NCBI GenBank assembly: GCA_002025645.1
Contig: CP018783.1
Coordinates: 1,240,001-1,304,000 of the forward strand
Length of the DNA: 64,000 nt
Origin: Curtobacterium pusillum
GTDB taxonomy: Bacteria; Actinomycetota; Actinomycetes; Actinomycetales; Microbacteriaceae
Direction of reading: 5' to 3'
Shown here: piece by piece, positions 7,708 to 15,994 of the stretch
Layout of the letters: every line of letters begins with the position of its first letter
Position numbering within the stretch: the stretch's first letter is position 1
Translations under genes and position numbers: made by a program
Notes under the pieces: model-generated
Told to the model about the DNA's origin: nothing
Database searches by the model: none
What the model saw: only the letters and a program-made list of their open reading frames with translations

Positions 7708-8466
7708 ATGACCGCGGCCCTCACCATCGCCTTCGTACCAGGGGTGTCCCCGGCGAAGTGGGCACGCGTCTGGCGCGACCGCTTCCCCGAGATCGACCTC
7801 CGTCTCCGTCCGATCGGCGCTGCCGAGGTGGTCGACGCACTCGCCGACGAGGCCGACATGGCCTTCGCCCGAGCCCCCTTCCCGGACGGCCACAACGCCA
7901 TCCCGCTCTGGACCGAGACCGCCGTGGTCGCGGTCCCGAAGGACTCCCCGCTCGCCGACCTCGCCCAGATCGACCTCGCCGAGACCGACGTGCACGTCGT
8001 CGACGCCGGGCCCGTCCCGGCCGACGTCGATGCCGCCCTCGACCTCGTCGAGGCCAACGTCGGTGTCGTGGTGCTCCCCCAGTCCCTCTTCCGCGCGGCG
8101 AGCCGCAAGGACCTCGTCGCCCGCCCGCTCGTCGACGCACCTGGTACCCGGATCGCGCTCGTCTGGCGCGACGAGGACGCCTCCGACACGACGGAGGAGT
8201 TCATCGGCGTGGTGCGCGGACGGACCGCCAACAGTTCGCGGGGCACGCAGGACGAGCCTGGAGGCACGGATCGCGCCGCGGACGCCGGCTCACGCCCGTC
8301 GGGTGGTGGCAAGGCGACCGCTGCGAACAAGAAGACCGTCGCCAAGCGCGGAGCCACGAAGGGCACCGGTGCGAAGAGCGGCGGGGGCAAGAACTCCACC
8401 GGGCGCGGCCGGGTGCAGCGCGGCATGAAGGGCAAGCCGAAGCGCGGCTCGAAGGGCAACCGCTAG
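7708..8466 (+). CDS. LysR substrate-binding-domain protein without HTH, basic C-terminal tail
   Basis: 252 residues. Residues 1-170 resemble the effector-binding (periplasmic-binding-like) half of LysR regulators: TIAFVPGVSPAKWARVW at the start, DMAFARAPF, VAVPKDSPLA and LPQSLFR segments. No winged HTH precedes it. Residues about 190-252 form a Lys/Gly/Arg-rich tail ending PKRGSKGNR, likely to bind nucleic acid. The ATG at 7708 has TATGCT 7 nt upstream and no Shine-Dalgarno. A copy of the dispersed CTGGAGGCACGG repeat lies in the linker (8256-8275). The stop codon overlaps that of the convergent PfpI gene inside a CTAG. Confidence 0.75.
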   Translation: MTAALTIAFVPGVSPAKWARVWRDRFPEIDLRLRPIGAAEVVDALADEADMAFARAPFPDGHNAIPLWTETAVVAVPKDSPLADLAQIDLAETDVHVVDAGPVPADVDAALDLVEANVGVVVLPQSLFRAASRKDLVARPLVDAPGTRIALVWRDEDASDTTEEFIGVVRGRTANSSRGTQDEPGGTDRAADAGSRPSGGGKATAANKKTVAKRGATKGTGAKSGGGKNSTGRGRVQRGMKGKPKRGSKGNR

Positions 8467-9266
8467 CGCATCACGGCTGCGGCTGCCCGTGCGACGCGTT
8501 CGCCCCGGGCGTCCTCGGCGGCCACTCGGGCAGCGGTGACCACCCGGGTGTCAGCGCGCACGGCGGACCCGGCGTCGAACGGCGGCTGCGGGTCGTACTC
8601 GATCTGCAGCTGGATCGCCTCGGCCGCGGGCTGCCCGGCGAGCTCGGCCGCGAGCCACAGCGCCATGTCGATGCCCGCACTGACCCCGGCCGCGGTCACG
8701 ATCGCACCGTCGTCGACCACGCGGTCCTCGACGGGCTGCGCGCCGAACGCCGCGAGCATGGGCTTCGACGCCCAGTGCGTCGTCGCACGCTTCCCCGCCA
8801 GGAGCCCCGCACCGCCGAGCACGAACGCACCAGTGCAGACCGACGTCACCCACGTGGCCCGTTCGGCCTCGCGCCGGACGAACCCGATGACCTCGGGGTC
8901 GAGCATGGCGTCGAACGCGCCGTCGCCGCCGGGGACCACGAGGACGTCGGCTGGCCCGGCCTCGGCGATCGTCGTCGTCGGCACGAGCGCCAGGCCGCAG
9001 TCGCTCGGCACGGGGTCGAGCGTGGCCGCGACGTACTCGACCCGAGCGCCAGGCACGCGGGTCAACACCTGCGCCGGACCCGTCAGGTCGAGCTGCGTGA
9101 GGTCCGGGAACAGCAGGAACGAGATCCGGACCTCGTCGGGGTCGTGGTCGGGCGTGACCGCGTCGTCGACCGGCTCGGGCACCGGGACGTCGGTGTCGAC
9201 CGGCACCTCGACCACCTCGGCGTCGACCGGGTGGACGGGGCGGACGCGCGGGTTCTCGGAGCTCAT
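8463..9266 (-). CDS. DJ-1/PfpI family protein (isonitrile-hydratase-like)
   Basis: 267 residues, longer than typical because of a 45-residue acidic N-terminal extension rich in Val-Pro-Val. The class I glutamine amidotransferase-like core (about 47-240) includes LLFPDLTQLDLTGPAQVL, VVPGGDG and VTSVCTGAFVLGGAGLL; the Cys of CTGAF is the nucleophile, followed by the ATTHW segment. These features place it with isonitrile hydratase and AraC-associated PfpI proteins. The exact reaction is unknown. TAGGGT lies 6 nt before the ATG, so it is probably leaderless. Confidence 0.82.
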   Translation of the reverse strand: MSSENPRVRPVHPVDAEVVEVPVDTDVPVPEPVDDAVTPDHDPDEVRISFLLFPDLTQLDLTGPAQVLTRVPGARVEYVAATLDPVPSDCGLALVPTTTIAEAGPADVLVVPGGDGAFDAMLDPEVIGFVRREAERATWVTSVCTGAFVLGGAGLLAGKRATTHWASKPMLAAFGAQPVEDRVVDDGAIVTAAGVSAGIDMALWLAAELAGQPAAEAIQLQIEYDPQPPFDAGSAVRADTRVVTAARVAAEDARGERVARAAAAVMR

Positions 9267-9304
9267 GTCGCGACCCTAGCGCTGCGGCGAGGACCGCGTT
9301 CCGG

Positions 9305-9919
9305 TCAGGCCCAGACGCCGGAGGACCCGCGGCGGTGGCTGCCCACGAGGTGCGTGTCGACGATCCCGAGCGCCTCCATCAGGGCGTACATCGTGGTCGG
9401 ACCGACGAAGGCGAACCCCCGCTTCCGCAGCGCCTTCGACAGCGCCACGGACTCGTCGGACTTCGTGGGGACCTCGGCGTAGGAGTGCGGCTCGGGCGTC
9501 GTGGCGGGCCGGAACGACCACACGAAGTCGCTCAGCCCGCCGTGGTCACGCAGGGCGATCGTGGCGTTCGCGTTCGTGATGGTCGCGAGGATCTTCGCCC
9601 GGTTCCGGACGATGCCGGCGTCGGCCATCAGGCGTGCGACGTCGTCCTCGCCGAACCGGGCCACGGTGTCGGCGTCGAACTCCGCGAAGGCCGCACGGAA
9701 CGCCGGCCGCTTCGCCAGGATCGTGCGCCACGACAGACCGGACTGGAACGCCTCGAGCGAGAGCCGTTCGAACACACCCCGCTCGTCGCGCACCGGCATG
9801 CCCCACTCGGTGTCGTAGTAGTTCCGGAGCAGCTCGTCGGTCGACGCCCACACCGGCCGGGCGAGCCCGTCGTCCCCGACCACGAGGTCCGACGGTGGCG
9901 GTGCGGGTTCAGTGCTCAT
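9305..9919 (-). CDS. tag: DNA-3-methyladenine glycosylase I (Tag)
   Basis: 204 residues. Tag removes 3-methyladenine from alkylated DNA. Seen: YYDTEWGMPVRDERGVFERLSLEAFQSGLSW (residues 34-64; quoted in parts by YYDTEWG and LEAFQSGLSW), the KRPAFRAAFAEFD segment, and GFAFVGPTTMYALMEALG before the end. E56 occupies the base-recognition position. The zinc-snap ligands of E. coli Tag look lost: the RCGW start is RPVW, the His of YHDNEW is Tyr, and the C-terminal Cys cluster is SHRRG. Start at 9919 gives the normal N-terminus. Confidence 0.85.
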   Translation of the reverse strand: MSTEPAPPPSDLVVGDDGLARPVWASTDELLRNYYDTEWGMPVRDERGVFERLSLEAFQSGLSWRTILAKRPAFRAAFAEFDADTVARFGEDDVARLMADAGIVRNRAKILATITNANATIALRDHGGLSDFVWSFRPATTPEPHSYAEVPTKSDESVALSKALRKRGFAFVGPTTMYALMEALGIVDTHLVGSHRRGSSGVWA

Positions 9920-9966
9920 GGCACCATCCTGGCGCGGGCCGCCGACAACCGACGCCACGCCCCCGG

Positions 9967-10383
9967 TCACTCTGCGGGCGGGCCGTCCTGCGCCGCCTGC
10001 GGGTCCATCCACACGTACTCCCAGCGGTGCCCGTCCGGGTCGGCGAAGCTCCGCTGGTACATGAACCCGAGGTCCATCTCCGGGCGGTCCTCGGCGCCGC
10101 CGGACATCACCGCGGCGTCGACGATGCGGTGGACCTCGTCCTTCGACGGCGCACTGAGCGAGTTGATGACCTCGATCGTCCCCGCGTCGGCGATCGTCTT
10201 GTCGGTGAACTCGGCGAACTTGGCGTGCGTGAGCACCATGACGTAGATCGTGTCGCTCACCACGACGCACGCGGCGGTGTCGTCACTGAACGCCGGGTTG
10301 ATCGAGTAGCCGAGCGCCTCGTAGAACGCCTTCGAGCGCTCGAGGTCGGCGACGGGCAGGTTGATGAAGACCATCGTGTCCAT
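9967..10383 (-). CDS. VOC (glyoxalase/bleomycin resistance) family protein
   Basis: 138 residues, one vicinal-oxygen-chelate domain of two beta-alpha-beta-beta-beta modules. Seen: FINLPVADLERSKAFYEALGY at the start and FADPDGHRWEYVWM at the end, the usual signature of the lactoylglutathione-lyase-like subgroup. The ATG is preceded by AAGGAA. Substrate is unknown; such proteins range from fosfomycin resistance to extradiol dioxygenases. It lies 47 bp upstream of tag on the same strand and could be cotranscribed with it. Confidence 0.8.
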   Translation of the reverse strand: MDTMVFINLPVADLERSKAFYEALGYSINPAFSDDTAACVVVSDTIYVMVLTHAKFAEFTDKTIADAGTIEVINSLSAPSKDEVHRIVDAAVMSGGAEDRPEMDLGFMYQRSFADPDGHRWEYVWMDPQAAQDGPPAE

Positions 10384-10562
10384 GGGGAGGTTCCTTTCGT
10401 CGTGCTCAACCTGGCGCGCCGGAGGGCCGAGCGCAACCGTTTCATCGGCGAAGCAAGTGGAACGCAATGTACTGGACGGATGCAGCGCGCCGACGTCGAC
10501 GAGTCCGAGCCGGGCGGCGGGCGCGACCACAACCGGCACCGCGCCTCCAGGCCGTCCGTCGT
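10384..10562. other. Intergenic stretch upstream of the VOC gene
   Basis: About 180 bp without a convincing gene. It holds one copy of the dispersed repeat (CGCGCCTCCAGGC, 10540-10552) and presumably the promoter of the VOC gene. I found no clear -35/-10 pair. Confidence 0.4.
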
Positions 10563-10606
10563 GGAACGACGAAACCGCTGTCGCACGACAGCGGTTTCGT
10601 CGTTCC
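10563..10606 (-). terminator. Perfect 21-bp hairpin terminator
   Basis: Two 21-nt arms beginning GGAACGACGAAACC pair without mismatch around a CA dinucleotide. It lies 34 bp after the small membrane protein stop (10641) and probably ends the minus-strand symporter transcript. The arm contains AAA/TTT near its base, which gives a short U run (TTTCGTCGTT) in the transcript. Confidence 0.75.
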
Positions 10607-10640
10607 GGGTCGGCAGGAGCCACTCAGCCCGCCGACCGCG

Positions 10641-10970
10641 TCAGGCGAGCTCGCGCCCCTCGCCCGCGGCCTTCTGGTGTGCCTCGGCCTCGGCCTGGCC
10701 GATGATGTCCTCCGCCGGGACGGGGTTCAGCCGGTCCCAGAGGAAGAAGAGCAGCCCGCCGACGAGCATCGACAGCCCGACCCACAGGTTGATGTGGATG
10801 CCGCCGGTCTTCTCCGGGTCGGTGTTCCAGTGGACGATGCCGACGATGGTCGTGATCACGCCGTACAGGACGAACAGGCCACCGAGGATGCGACGCAGGT
10901 CGAGTCGGCGGGTGGAACGGACGAGGGCGGCCTTCTGCTCCTCGGTCATGGCGGTGTTGGTGTCGCTCAT
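10641..10970 (-). CDS. Small two-helix membrane protein next to the SSS symporter
   Basis: 109 residues: charged N-terminus (1-26), two hydrophobic helices (about 28-47 and 62-82), then a charged, Ala/Glu-rich cytoplasmic tail. The acidic HWNTDPEKTG loop lies between the helices. It follows the symporter gene by 19 bp on the same strand and is probably translationally linked. Small partner subunits occur with several solute:sodium symporters, so a helper role is inferred. I do not recognise a named family. Confidence 0.65.
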   Translation of the reverse strand: MSDTNTAMTEEQKAALVRSTRRLDLRRILGGLFVLYGVITTIVGIVHWNTDPEKTGGIHINLWVGLSMLVGGLLFFLWDRLNPVPAEDIIGQAEAEAHQKAAGEGRELA

Positions 10971-10989
10971 GGGAGATCTCCTTCGGTGA

Positions 10990-12660
10990 TCAGAGGAACG
11001 GGAGGTAGAGGACGACGCACAGCACGAGTGCGACGGTGCCGAGCAGCGCGGGCGAGCGGTACCAGGCGGTGTCGGTCGCCACGGAGTCGCCGTGCAGGTC
11101 GATCTTGCCGATGCCGTAGACCAGGCCGCCGAGTTCCTTCTCGGCCTTCGGCTTGGTGAACATCGACACGACGAAGCCGACGACGAGCACGGTGACGAAC
11201 GAGATGATCGCGCCGTACAGGGTCTCGGCGGTCGCGGTGGCGAACAGCTTCGGGTTCACGAGGTACGCGATCCACGTGATCGTCGGCGTGACGATGCCGA
11301 GGATGTAGCCCCAGAGCGCACCGGCGGTGGTCATCCGCTTCCAGAGCAGACCGAGGATGAACACGGCGAACAGCGGCGCGTTGAAGAACGAGAACAGCGT
11401 CTGCATGTACGTCATGATGTTCGACGCCTGCGCGGCGATGAACGCGGTCGCGATGCCGATGAGGACGCCGACGACGGTCACCCAGCGACCGGTCTTCAGG
11501 TAGTGCAGGTCGGGCATGTTCGGCTTGATGTACCGCTGCCAGATGTCGTACGTGAAGACCGTGTTGAAGGACGACACGTTCGCTGCCATGCCGGCCATGA
11601 ACGAGGCGAGCAGACCGGTGACCGCGACGCCGAGCACGCCGGTGGGCAGGTACATCTGGATGAGCTTCGGGATCGCGTCGTTGTAGTCCAGCGCCCCGGA
11701 GGCGAACTGGTTGCCGACGACGGCCGCGGCGATCAGGCCGGGGATGACGACGATCGCGGGGATGAAGAGCTTCGGGATCGCGGCGATGAGCGGGGTGCGG
11801 CGGGCAGCGGACATGTTCTTCGCCGAGAACGCGCGCTGGACCTCGGTGAAGTTCGTCGTCCAGTAGCCGAAGCCGAGGACGAAGCCCAGGCCGAGCACGA
11901 TGGCGAGCCAGTTCGCACCGATCGGGTTCGTGACGTCGCCGAAGCCGGTGCCGGCCCACGCCTGCAGGTGCTGGACGCCCTGCGTCTCGGTGATCGCCTT
12001 CGTCAGGCCGTTCCAGCCACCGACGCGGTGCAGACCGACGATCGTCAGCGGGATGAGGCCGGCGATGATCACGAAGAACTGCATGACCTCGTTGTAGATC
12101 GCGCTGCTCAGGCCGCCCAACGTGATGTAGACGAGCACGAAGCCGGCGGAGACCACGATGGCGAGCCACTCCGGCCAGCCGAGCATCGCCTCGATGACGA
12201 TCGCCATCGCGTAGAGGTTGATGCCGGCGATGAGGACGTTCGACACCGCGAACGCGATCGAGTTCACCAGGTGCGGGGCCTTGCCGAACCGCCGCAGCAT
12301 GAACTCGGGCACGGAGCGCACCTTCGAGCCGTAGTAGAAGGGCATCATCACGAGCCCGAGGAACACCATCGCCGGTACCGCGCCGACGAGGTAGTAGTGC
12401 AGGGTCGCCATGCCGATCTGGGCACCGTTGGCGGCCATGCCGAGGATCTCGGTCGCTCCGAGGTTCGCGGACACGAACGCCAGGCCCGTGATCCACGCGG
12501 GCATCGAGCGGCCCGAGAGGAAGAAGTCCATGCTCGTCCGGACCTGCTTCCGGGCGGTGAACCCGATCCCGATGACGACCGCGAAGTACACGATGATCAT
12601 CAGGTAGTCGACCCAGCCCAGATCGAGCCGGATCCCGTTGTTCGCTGCAGCGAGAACCAT
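10990..12660 (-). CDS. Solute:sodium symporter (SSS family), sugar-transporter-like
   Basis: 556 residues with about 14 transmembrane helices. It takes up a solute together with sodium. Seen: DFFLSGRSMPAWITGLAF near residue 44, SANLGATEILGMAANG near residue 63, FGYWTTNFTEVQRAFSA near residue 270, and PTGVLGVAVTGLLASFMAGMAANVSS near residue 340, all typical of the SglT/vSGLT branch (the ANLGATE and FxxDxxQ-like motifs). The ATG follows GGAG. Substrate (galactose, glucose, inositol or another polyol) cannot be decided. The downstream small membrane protein may be a partner. Confidence 0.87.
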   Translation of the reverse strand: MVLAAANNGIRLDLGWVDYLMIIVYFAVVIGIGFTARKQVRTSMDFFLSGRSMPAWITGLAFVSANLGATEILGMAANGAQIGMATLHYYLVGAVPAMVFLGLVMMPFYYGSKVRSVPEFMLRRFGKAPHLVNSIAFAVSNVLIAGINLYAMAIVIEAMLGWPEWLAIVVSAGFVLVYITLGGLSSAIYNEVMQFFVIIAGLIPLTIVGLHRVGGWNGLTKAITETQGVQHLQAWAGTGFGDVTNPIGANWLAIVLGLGFVLGFGYWTTNFTEVQRAFSAKNMSAARRTPLIAAIPKLFIPAIVVIPGLIAAAVVGNQFASGALDYNDAIPKLIQMYLPTGVLGVAVTGLLASFMAGMAANVSSFNTVFTYDIWQRYIKPNMPDLHYLKTGRWVTVVGVLIGIATAFIAAQASNIMTYMQTLFSFFNAPLFAVFILGLLWKRMTTAGALWGYILGIVTPTITWIAYLVNPKLFATATAETLYGAIISFVTVLVVGFVVSMFTKPKAEKELGGLVYGIGKIDLHGDSVATDTAWYRSPALLGTVALVLCVVLYLPFL

Positions 12661-12727
12661 TCAAACTCCACGTCAGTGTGTTGCGATCGACAACTCCGCC
12701 GACCCGGACGGGAACGTTACACCGATT

Positions 12728-12741
12728 TGTGACCGTTCACA
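12728..12741. promoter_or_regulatory. Palindrome upstream of the symporter
   Basis: TGTGACCGTTCACA has perfect TGTGA/TCACA arms with a 4-bp centre. It lies about 70 bp upstream of the symporter start and 60 bp upstream of aroQ. The arms look like a CRP/GlxR half-site, but those sites have 6 bp between arms, so the factor is uncertain. Confidence 0.3.
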
Positions 12742-12799
12742 TAGCCGAGGTATGCATCACGCTCGCAAGGGCCACGAGCGGCGTCGGTAGGCTCGCTCC

Positions 12800-13243
12800 A
12801 TGACCGAGCAGTCGCGCATCCTCGTCCTCAACGGCCCGAACCTCGACATCCTCGGGCGGCGCGACCCGACGCAGTACGGCACGGTGACGCTCGCCGAGAT
12901 CGAGGCGATCGTGCACACCGAGGCCGCGGTGCACGGCTTCGACGCCGACTTCCGACAGACGAACCGCGAGGGCGAGCTCGTCGAGTGGCTCCACGAGGCG
13001 CTCGACGACTTCGTCGGGGTGGTCATCAACCCCGCCGCGTACGCGCACACCTCGGTCGCGCTGCACGACGCGGTCGAGGCACTCTCGGTCCCGGTCGTCG
13101 AGGTGCACCTGTCGAACACGTGGAAGCGCGAGCCGTTCCGGCACGTCGACCACGTCGCGACGGCGGCGACCGCCGTCATCGCCGGCGCCGGCCCGGACGG
13201 CTACCGCCTGGCGGTCGCGCACGTCGCGTCCCTGCAGAGCTGA
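12800..13243 (+). CDS. aroQ: 3-dehydroquinate dehydratase, type II
   Basis: 147 residues, the normal type II length. It dehydrates 3-dehydroquinate to 3-dehydroshikimate in the shikimate pathway, as a dodecamer. Seen: LVLNGPNLDILGRRDPTQYG (catalytic Tyr26 in TQYG), the NxREGELVEWLHE segment, INPAAYAHTSVALHDA, and HLSNTWKREPFRH (catalytic His, substrate-binding Ser-Asn). The canonical NLNLLG is NLDILG here. TAGGCT ends 6 nt before the ATG with no Shine-Dalgarno, so it is probably leaderless. No other aro gene is nearby, so this may be a catabolic quinate-type copy or simply an unlinked gene. Confidence 0.92.
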   Translation: MTEQSRILVLNGPNLDILGRRDPTQYGTVTLAEIEAIVHTEAAVHGFDADFRQTNREGELVEWLHEALDDFVGVVINPAAYAHTSVALHDAVEALSVPVVEVHLSNTWKREPFRHVDHVATAATAVIAGAGPDGYRLAVAHVASLQS

Positions 13244-13248
13244 CCCCC

Positions 13249-13296
13249 ATCGGTCTGGAGGCGCGGGGCGGGCCCGCCACGCGCCTCCAGTCCGAT
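13249..13296 (+). terminator. Hairpin terminator after aroQ (CCTCCAG repeat family)
   Basis: The 17-bp stem (CTGGAGGCGCG paired with CGCGCCTCCAG, plus ATCGG/CCGAT outside) has one mismatch and a 14-nt loop. It starts 6 bp after the aroQ stop. The CGCGCCTCCAG arm is the dispersed repeat described in the findings. Confidence 0.65.
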
Positions 13297-13342
13297 GGTT
13301 GGAACGTTCCGTACGTGAGGATCTCGCGCTAGGTTCGTATGT

Positions 13343-14395
13343 ATGGACAAAGTGCGCATCGGTCTCGTCGGCTACGGCATCGGCGGACGGGCCTTCCACC
13401 GGCCGTTCCTCCTCGACGCCGAGGGCGTGGAACTGGTCGGCGTGGTGGCCCGCTCGGCCGACAAGCGCGACCAGCTCGCAGAAGACCTGCCCGGGGTCGC
13501 CGTGCACGACTCGCTCGGCGCCCTGCTGGCGGGCGGGGTCGACGCCGTCGTGATCACCACTCCCCCGTCGACGCGGCGCGACCTCGCGCTCGAGGCGATC
13601 GCTGCCGGTGTCGCGGTCGTCGCGGACAAGCCCTTCGCGCCCGACCCGGCGACCGCACGCGAGATCCGTGACGCCGCCGCAACAGCGGGCGTGGTCATCG
13701 TGCCCTTCCACAACCGGCGGTGGGACACCGACCTCACGACGCTCCGGGGCGTGCTCGACGACGGACGCGTCGGAGCGCCGCTGCGGTTCTGGTCCCGGTT
13801 CGACCTGGTCGAGCGGCACGGCATCGCGACGGGCGTCGGTGGCGGCGTGCTCTCCGACATCGGGTCGCACCTGGTCGACCAGGCGGTCTCCCTGTTCGGA
13901 CCGATCGCACGGGTGTCGTGCACGCTCGACCTCCGGGACGCCCGCGCACTCGGACGCGACCAGGACGGTGCCATCGACGCCGGGTTCACCCTGACGGCGA
14001 CGCACGTCTCCGGCGTGGAGTCCGTCCTGACGTCGAACAAGGCCGGCTGGCTGGGTGCGCGACGCCTGCGCGTGGACGGGGTCGACGGGACGTACGAGGC
14101 CTCGAGCACCGACGTGCAGGCACAGGCCGCGGTCGCGGGGCATTCGCCGTCAGACGACCGTGCCGGGTGGGGCATCGAGCCCGTCGGCGGGACGCTCACG
14201 ACGTCGTCGGGGACGGCCGAGGTCCCGTCGGCGCAGAGCTCGTACACGGACTACTACGAGCGGTTCGCCCGCGCGGTCCGGGGGCTCGGGCCGGTGCCGG
14301 TCCCCGCGGACGACGCCGTCCACGTGGTGGACGTGCTCGAGGCCGCGCGCCGGTCGGCGTCGTCGGGCGAGACAGTCGCGGTGCCCGCGCCCTGA
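13343..14395 (+). CDS. Gfo/Idh/MocA family oxidoreductase
   Basis: 350 residues. N-terminal Rossmann fold (1-120) with GLVGYGIGGRAFH as the NAD(P)-binding loop, ITTPPSTRRDLALEAIAAG, and the EKP-equivalent VVADKPFAPD near residue 95. The C-terminal substrate domain carries FHNRRWD and GGVLSDIGSHLVDQAV (catalytic Asp-x-x-x-His). It probably oxidises a sugar or cyclitol; substrate unknown. TAGGTT lies 7 nt before the ATG, so it is probably leaderless. It stands alone between aroQ and the flavin reductase. Confidence 0.88.
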   Translation: MDKVRIGLVGYGIGGRAFHRPFLLDAEGVELVGVVARSADKRDQLAEDLPGVAVHDSLGALLAGGVDAVVITTPPSTRRDLALEAIAAGVAVVADKPFAPDPATAREIRDAAATAGVVIVPFHNRRWDTDLTTLRGVLDDGRVGAPLRFWSRFDLVERHGIATGVGGGVLSDIGSHLVDQAVSLFGPIARVSCTLDLRDARALGRDQDGAIDAGFTLTATHVSGVESVLTSNKAGWLGARRLRVDGVDGTYEASSTDVQAQAAVAGHSPSDDRAGWGIEPVGGTLTTSSGTAEVPSAQSSYTDYYERFARAVRGLGPVPVPADDAVHVVDVLEAARRSASSGETVAVPAP

Positions 14396-14430
14396 CGGGG
14401 CATCGCGCGGTGCGGCCGTCGAGATCGCAA

Positions 14431-14465
14431 GAACTGCCGCTCACGTTCGGCGGGGACGGCAGTTC
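14431..14465. repeat. Inverted repeat of the GAACTGCCG family
   Basis: GAACTGCCG (14431-14439) pairs with CGGCAGTTC (14457-14465), and the flanks continue with GAG-TCGC/GCGA-CTC pairs, giving a roughly 19-bp interrupted stem. It lies between convergent genes and may terminate both. The full arm, GAGGTCGCGCGAACTGCCG, resembles arms at 29109-29161. Confidence 0.5.
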
Positions 14466-14523
14466 GCGCGACCTCGGCGACGGACCTGCGGCGTGTGGTG
14501 CGACCTCGTGGTGGGCCCGCGGC

Positions 14524-15120
14524 TCAGAAGTCGGCGGGGCGGCGGACGTCGCCGGCGCCGGCGGTGGCGAAGCCCCCGCGGATGATCGGCAGGGCGCGGT
14601 GCACGGCCTGGTCGATGCGCAGCTCGAGGTCGACGTTCGCGATGTCGTAGCCGCCCTCACGCTTCGTGAAGTCCCGCTCGTTCCCGAACACGCCGATGGG
14701 CAGCGTGGTCGACTGGAAGAACCCGAACAGCGGCCGCATCTGGTGCTCGACCAGCAGTGCGTGCCGGTCGCTCCCGCCCGTCGCGGTCAGGAGCACCGGG
14801 GTGTCGACGAGGTCGTACTGACCGATCCAGTCGAAGAAGAGCTTGAACGCTCCGGAGTAGGCGGCACGGAAGGCCGGGCTGCCCACGACGAGCACGTCAG
14901 CTGCCTCGACGGTCTCGAGGGCACGGCGGGTGCGGTCGGACATCGCCTCGCGCGACGGCGCAGCACCGAGGTCGGCGAGCAGCGGTCCGATCTCGACCGT
15001 CTCGGTCCGGGCGTCCTCGATCTCCTGGCCCAGGCGCGCCACGGTCGCAGCCACCAGGGTGGACGTCCGCGAGGGGTCCGATGGGCTGCCGCTCACGCCG
15101 ACGACGAGTTCTCCGCTCAT
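14524..15120 (-). CDS. NAD(P)H-dependent FMN reductase family protein
   Basis: 198 residues, flavodoxin-like fold. Seen: GVSGSPSDPSRTSTLV (FMN phosphate-binding loop, about 7-22), VVGSPAFRAAYSGAFKLFFDW (about 78-98), and the TGGSDRHALLVEHQMRPLFGFF segment of the SsuE/MsuE/CE1759 group. Such proteins supply FMNH2 to monooxygenases. The chosen ATG (15120) gives the normal N-terminus; an in-frame ATG seven codons upstream is possible. An LLM flavin-dependent oxidoreductase that could use such a partner lies 25 kb away. Confidence 0.82.
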   Translation of the reverse strand: MSGELVVGVSGSPSDPSRTSTLVAATVARLGQEIEDARTETVEIGPLLADLGAAPSREAMSDRTRRALETVEAADVLVVGSPAFRAAYSGAFKLFFDWIGQYDLVDTPVLLTATGGSDRHALLVEHQMRPLFGFFQSTTLPIGVFGNERDFTKREGGYDIANVDLELRIDQAVHRALPIIRGGFATAGAGDVRRPADF

Positions 15121-15209
15121 GCGATCGATCGTCACACGCATGCCGCCCGGGCGGCCCGCTTGTGACGACATGTGTCGGGTTCCAGCGCCGGCCGCGTACC
15201 GTCCTCGCC

Positions 15210-15686
15210 ATGCAGACGTTCCTGCCGTACCCGGACTTCCGCGCCTCGGTTGAGGCGCTCGACGACCGGCGGCTCGGCAAGCAGCGGGTCGAGACACTGC
15301 AGGTGATGCGTGCGCTGACGCTGCCGGACTACGGCTGGCAGCACCACCCCGTCGTCGCGATGTGGCGCGGGTACCGCCCGGCGCTGATGGCGTACCAGGA
15401 TGCCACGTGCCGGGTGTGGACCGAGCGCGGGTACGCGGACACCTGTCTCGACAAGACGCTCGCCGACCTGGGGCTCGTGCCGGAGGACCGCGACGCGTAC
15501 GACCGTGGCGACTTCCCGACACCGCCGTGGAACGACGACCCGGCCGTGCACCGGTCGCACCGATCGAAGCTCGTGCAGAAGGCGCCAGAGCACTACCGGC
15601 CGCTCTTCCCTGACGTGCCGGACGACCTCGACTACGTGTGGCCGGTCAGCCCAGGGGCGTCCACCGGGGTCCGTCGCGCCGAGTGA
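15210..15686 (+). CDS. MSMEG_6728-type protein (pyrimidine dimer DNA glycosylase-like)
   Basis: 158 residues. Seen: MQTFLPYPDF, ALDDRRLGKQRVE and WQHHPVVAMWRGYRPALMAYQ, the pattern of the Pyr_excise/MSMEG_6728 family related to T4 endonuclease V, and HRSHRSKLVQKAPEHYRPLF near the end. The family is annotated as a UV-damage glycosylase by fold; activity is unproven here. TACCGT lies 7 nt before the ATG (leaderless). Its last 41 bp overlap the convergent small gene at 15646-15936. Confidence 0.78.
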   Translation: MQTFLPYPDFRASVEALDDRRLGKQRVETLQVMRALTLPDYGWQHHPVVAMWRGYRPALMAYQDATCRVWTERGYADTCLDKTLADLGLVPEDRDAYDRGDFPTPPWNDDPAVHRSHRSKLVQKAPEHYRPLFPDVPDDLDYVWPVSPGASTGVRRAE

Positions 15687-15936
15687 CGGCAGCTGACCGG
15701 ACCTCGGCGGTGGCCGCGAGTCCGTCCGCGGCGTGCGAGGCGACGGCTTCGGCGATCTCGTCCGACGGTGCCTCGAACCGCACGACGGCGCAGGGCACGC
15801 CACGGAGCAGCTGGACGTCCTTCGCCTCGACCACGGTGAGCTCGGCGACCAGCCGAGCGGCCTCGGGCAGGACGGCGTCGGGGGTCGCACCGGGAGCGAG
15901 TGCCCCGACGGCCAGGGTCACGCGGTACGAGGGCAT
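15646..15936 (-). CDS. Small protein of unknown function
   Basis: 96 residues with alternating short strands and helices: MPSYRVTLAVGAL, a helix over residues 22-36, VVEAKDVQLLRGVPCAVVRFEAPSDEIAEAVASH. The ferredoxin-like pattern suggests a small alpha/beta fold, but I do not recognise the family. TAGCGT lies 6 nt before the ATG, in line with leaderless genes here, which supports the start. Overlaps the convergent MSMEG_6728-type gene by 41 bp. Confidence 0.6.
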   Translation of the reverse strand: MPSYRVTLAVGALAPGATPDAVLPEAARLVAELTVVEAKDVQLLRGVPCAVVRFEAPSDEIAEAVASHAADGLAATAEVRSAAVTRRDGPRWTPLG

Positions 15937-15994
15937 GCGGCAACGCTAGCGCGATCAGGAGCAGGATCCGGGGCCCGCCGTGGGCGGAGGGGGC

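Noticed and set aside
12728-12741. CRP/GlxR site upstream of the symporter
   Set aside because: The arms match but spacing is 4 bp instead of 6, so I keep it only as a low-confidence palindrome.
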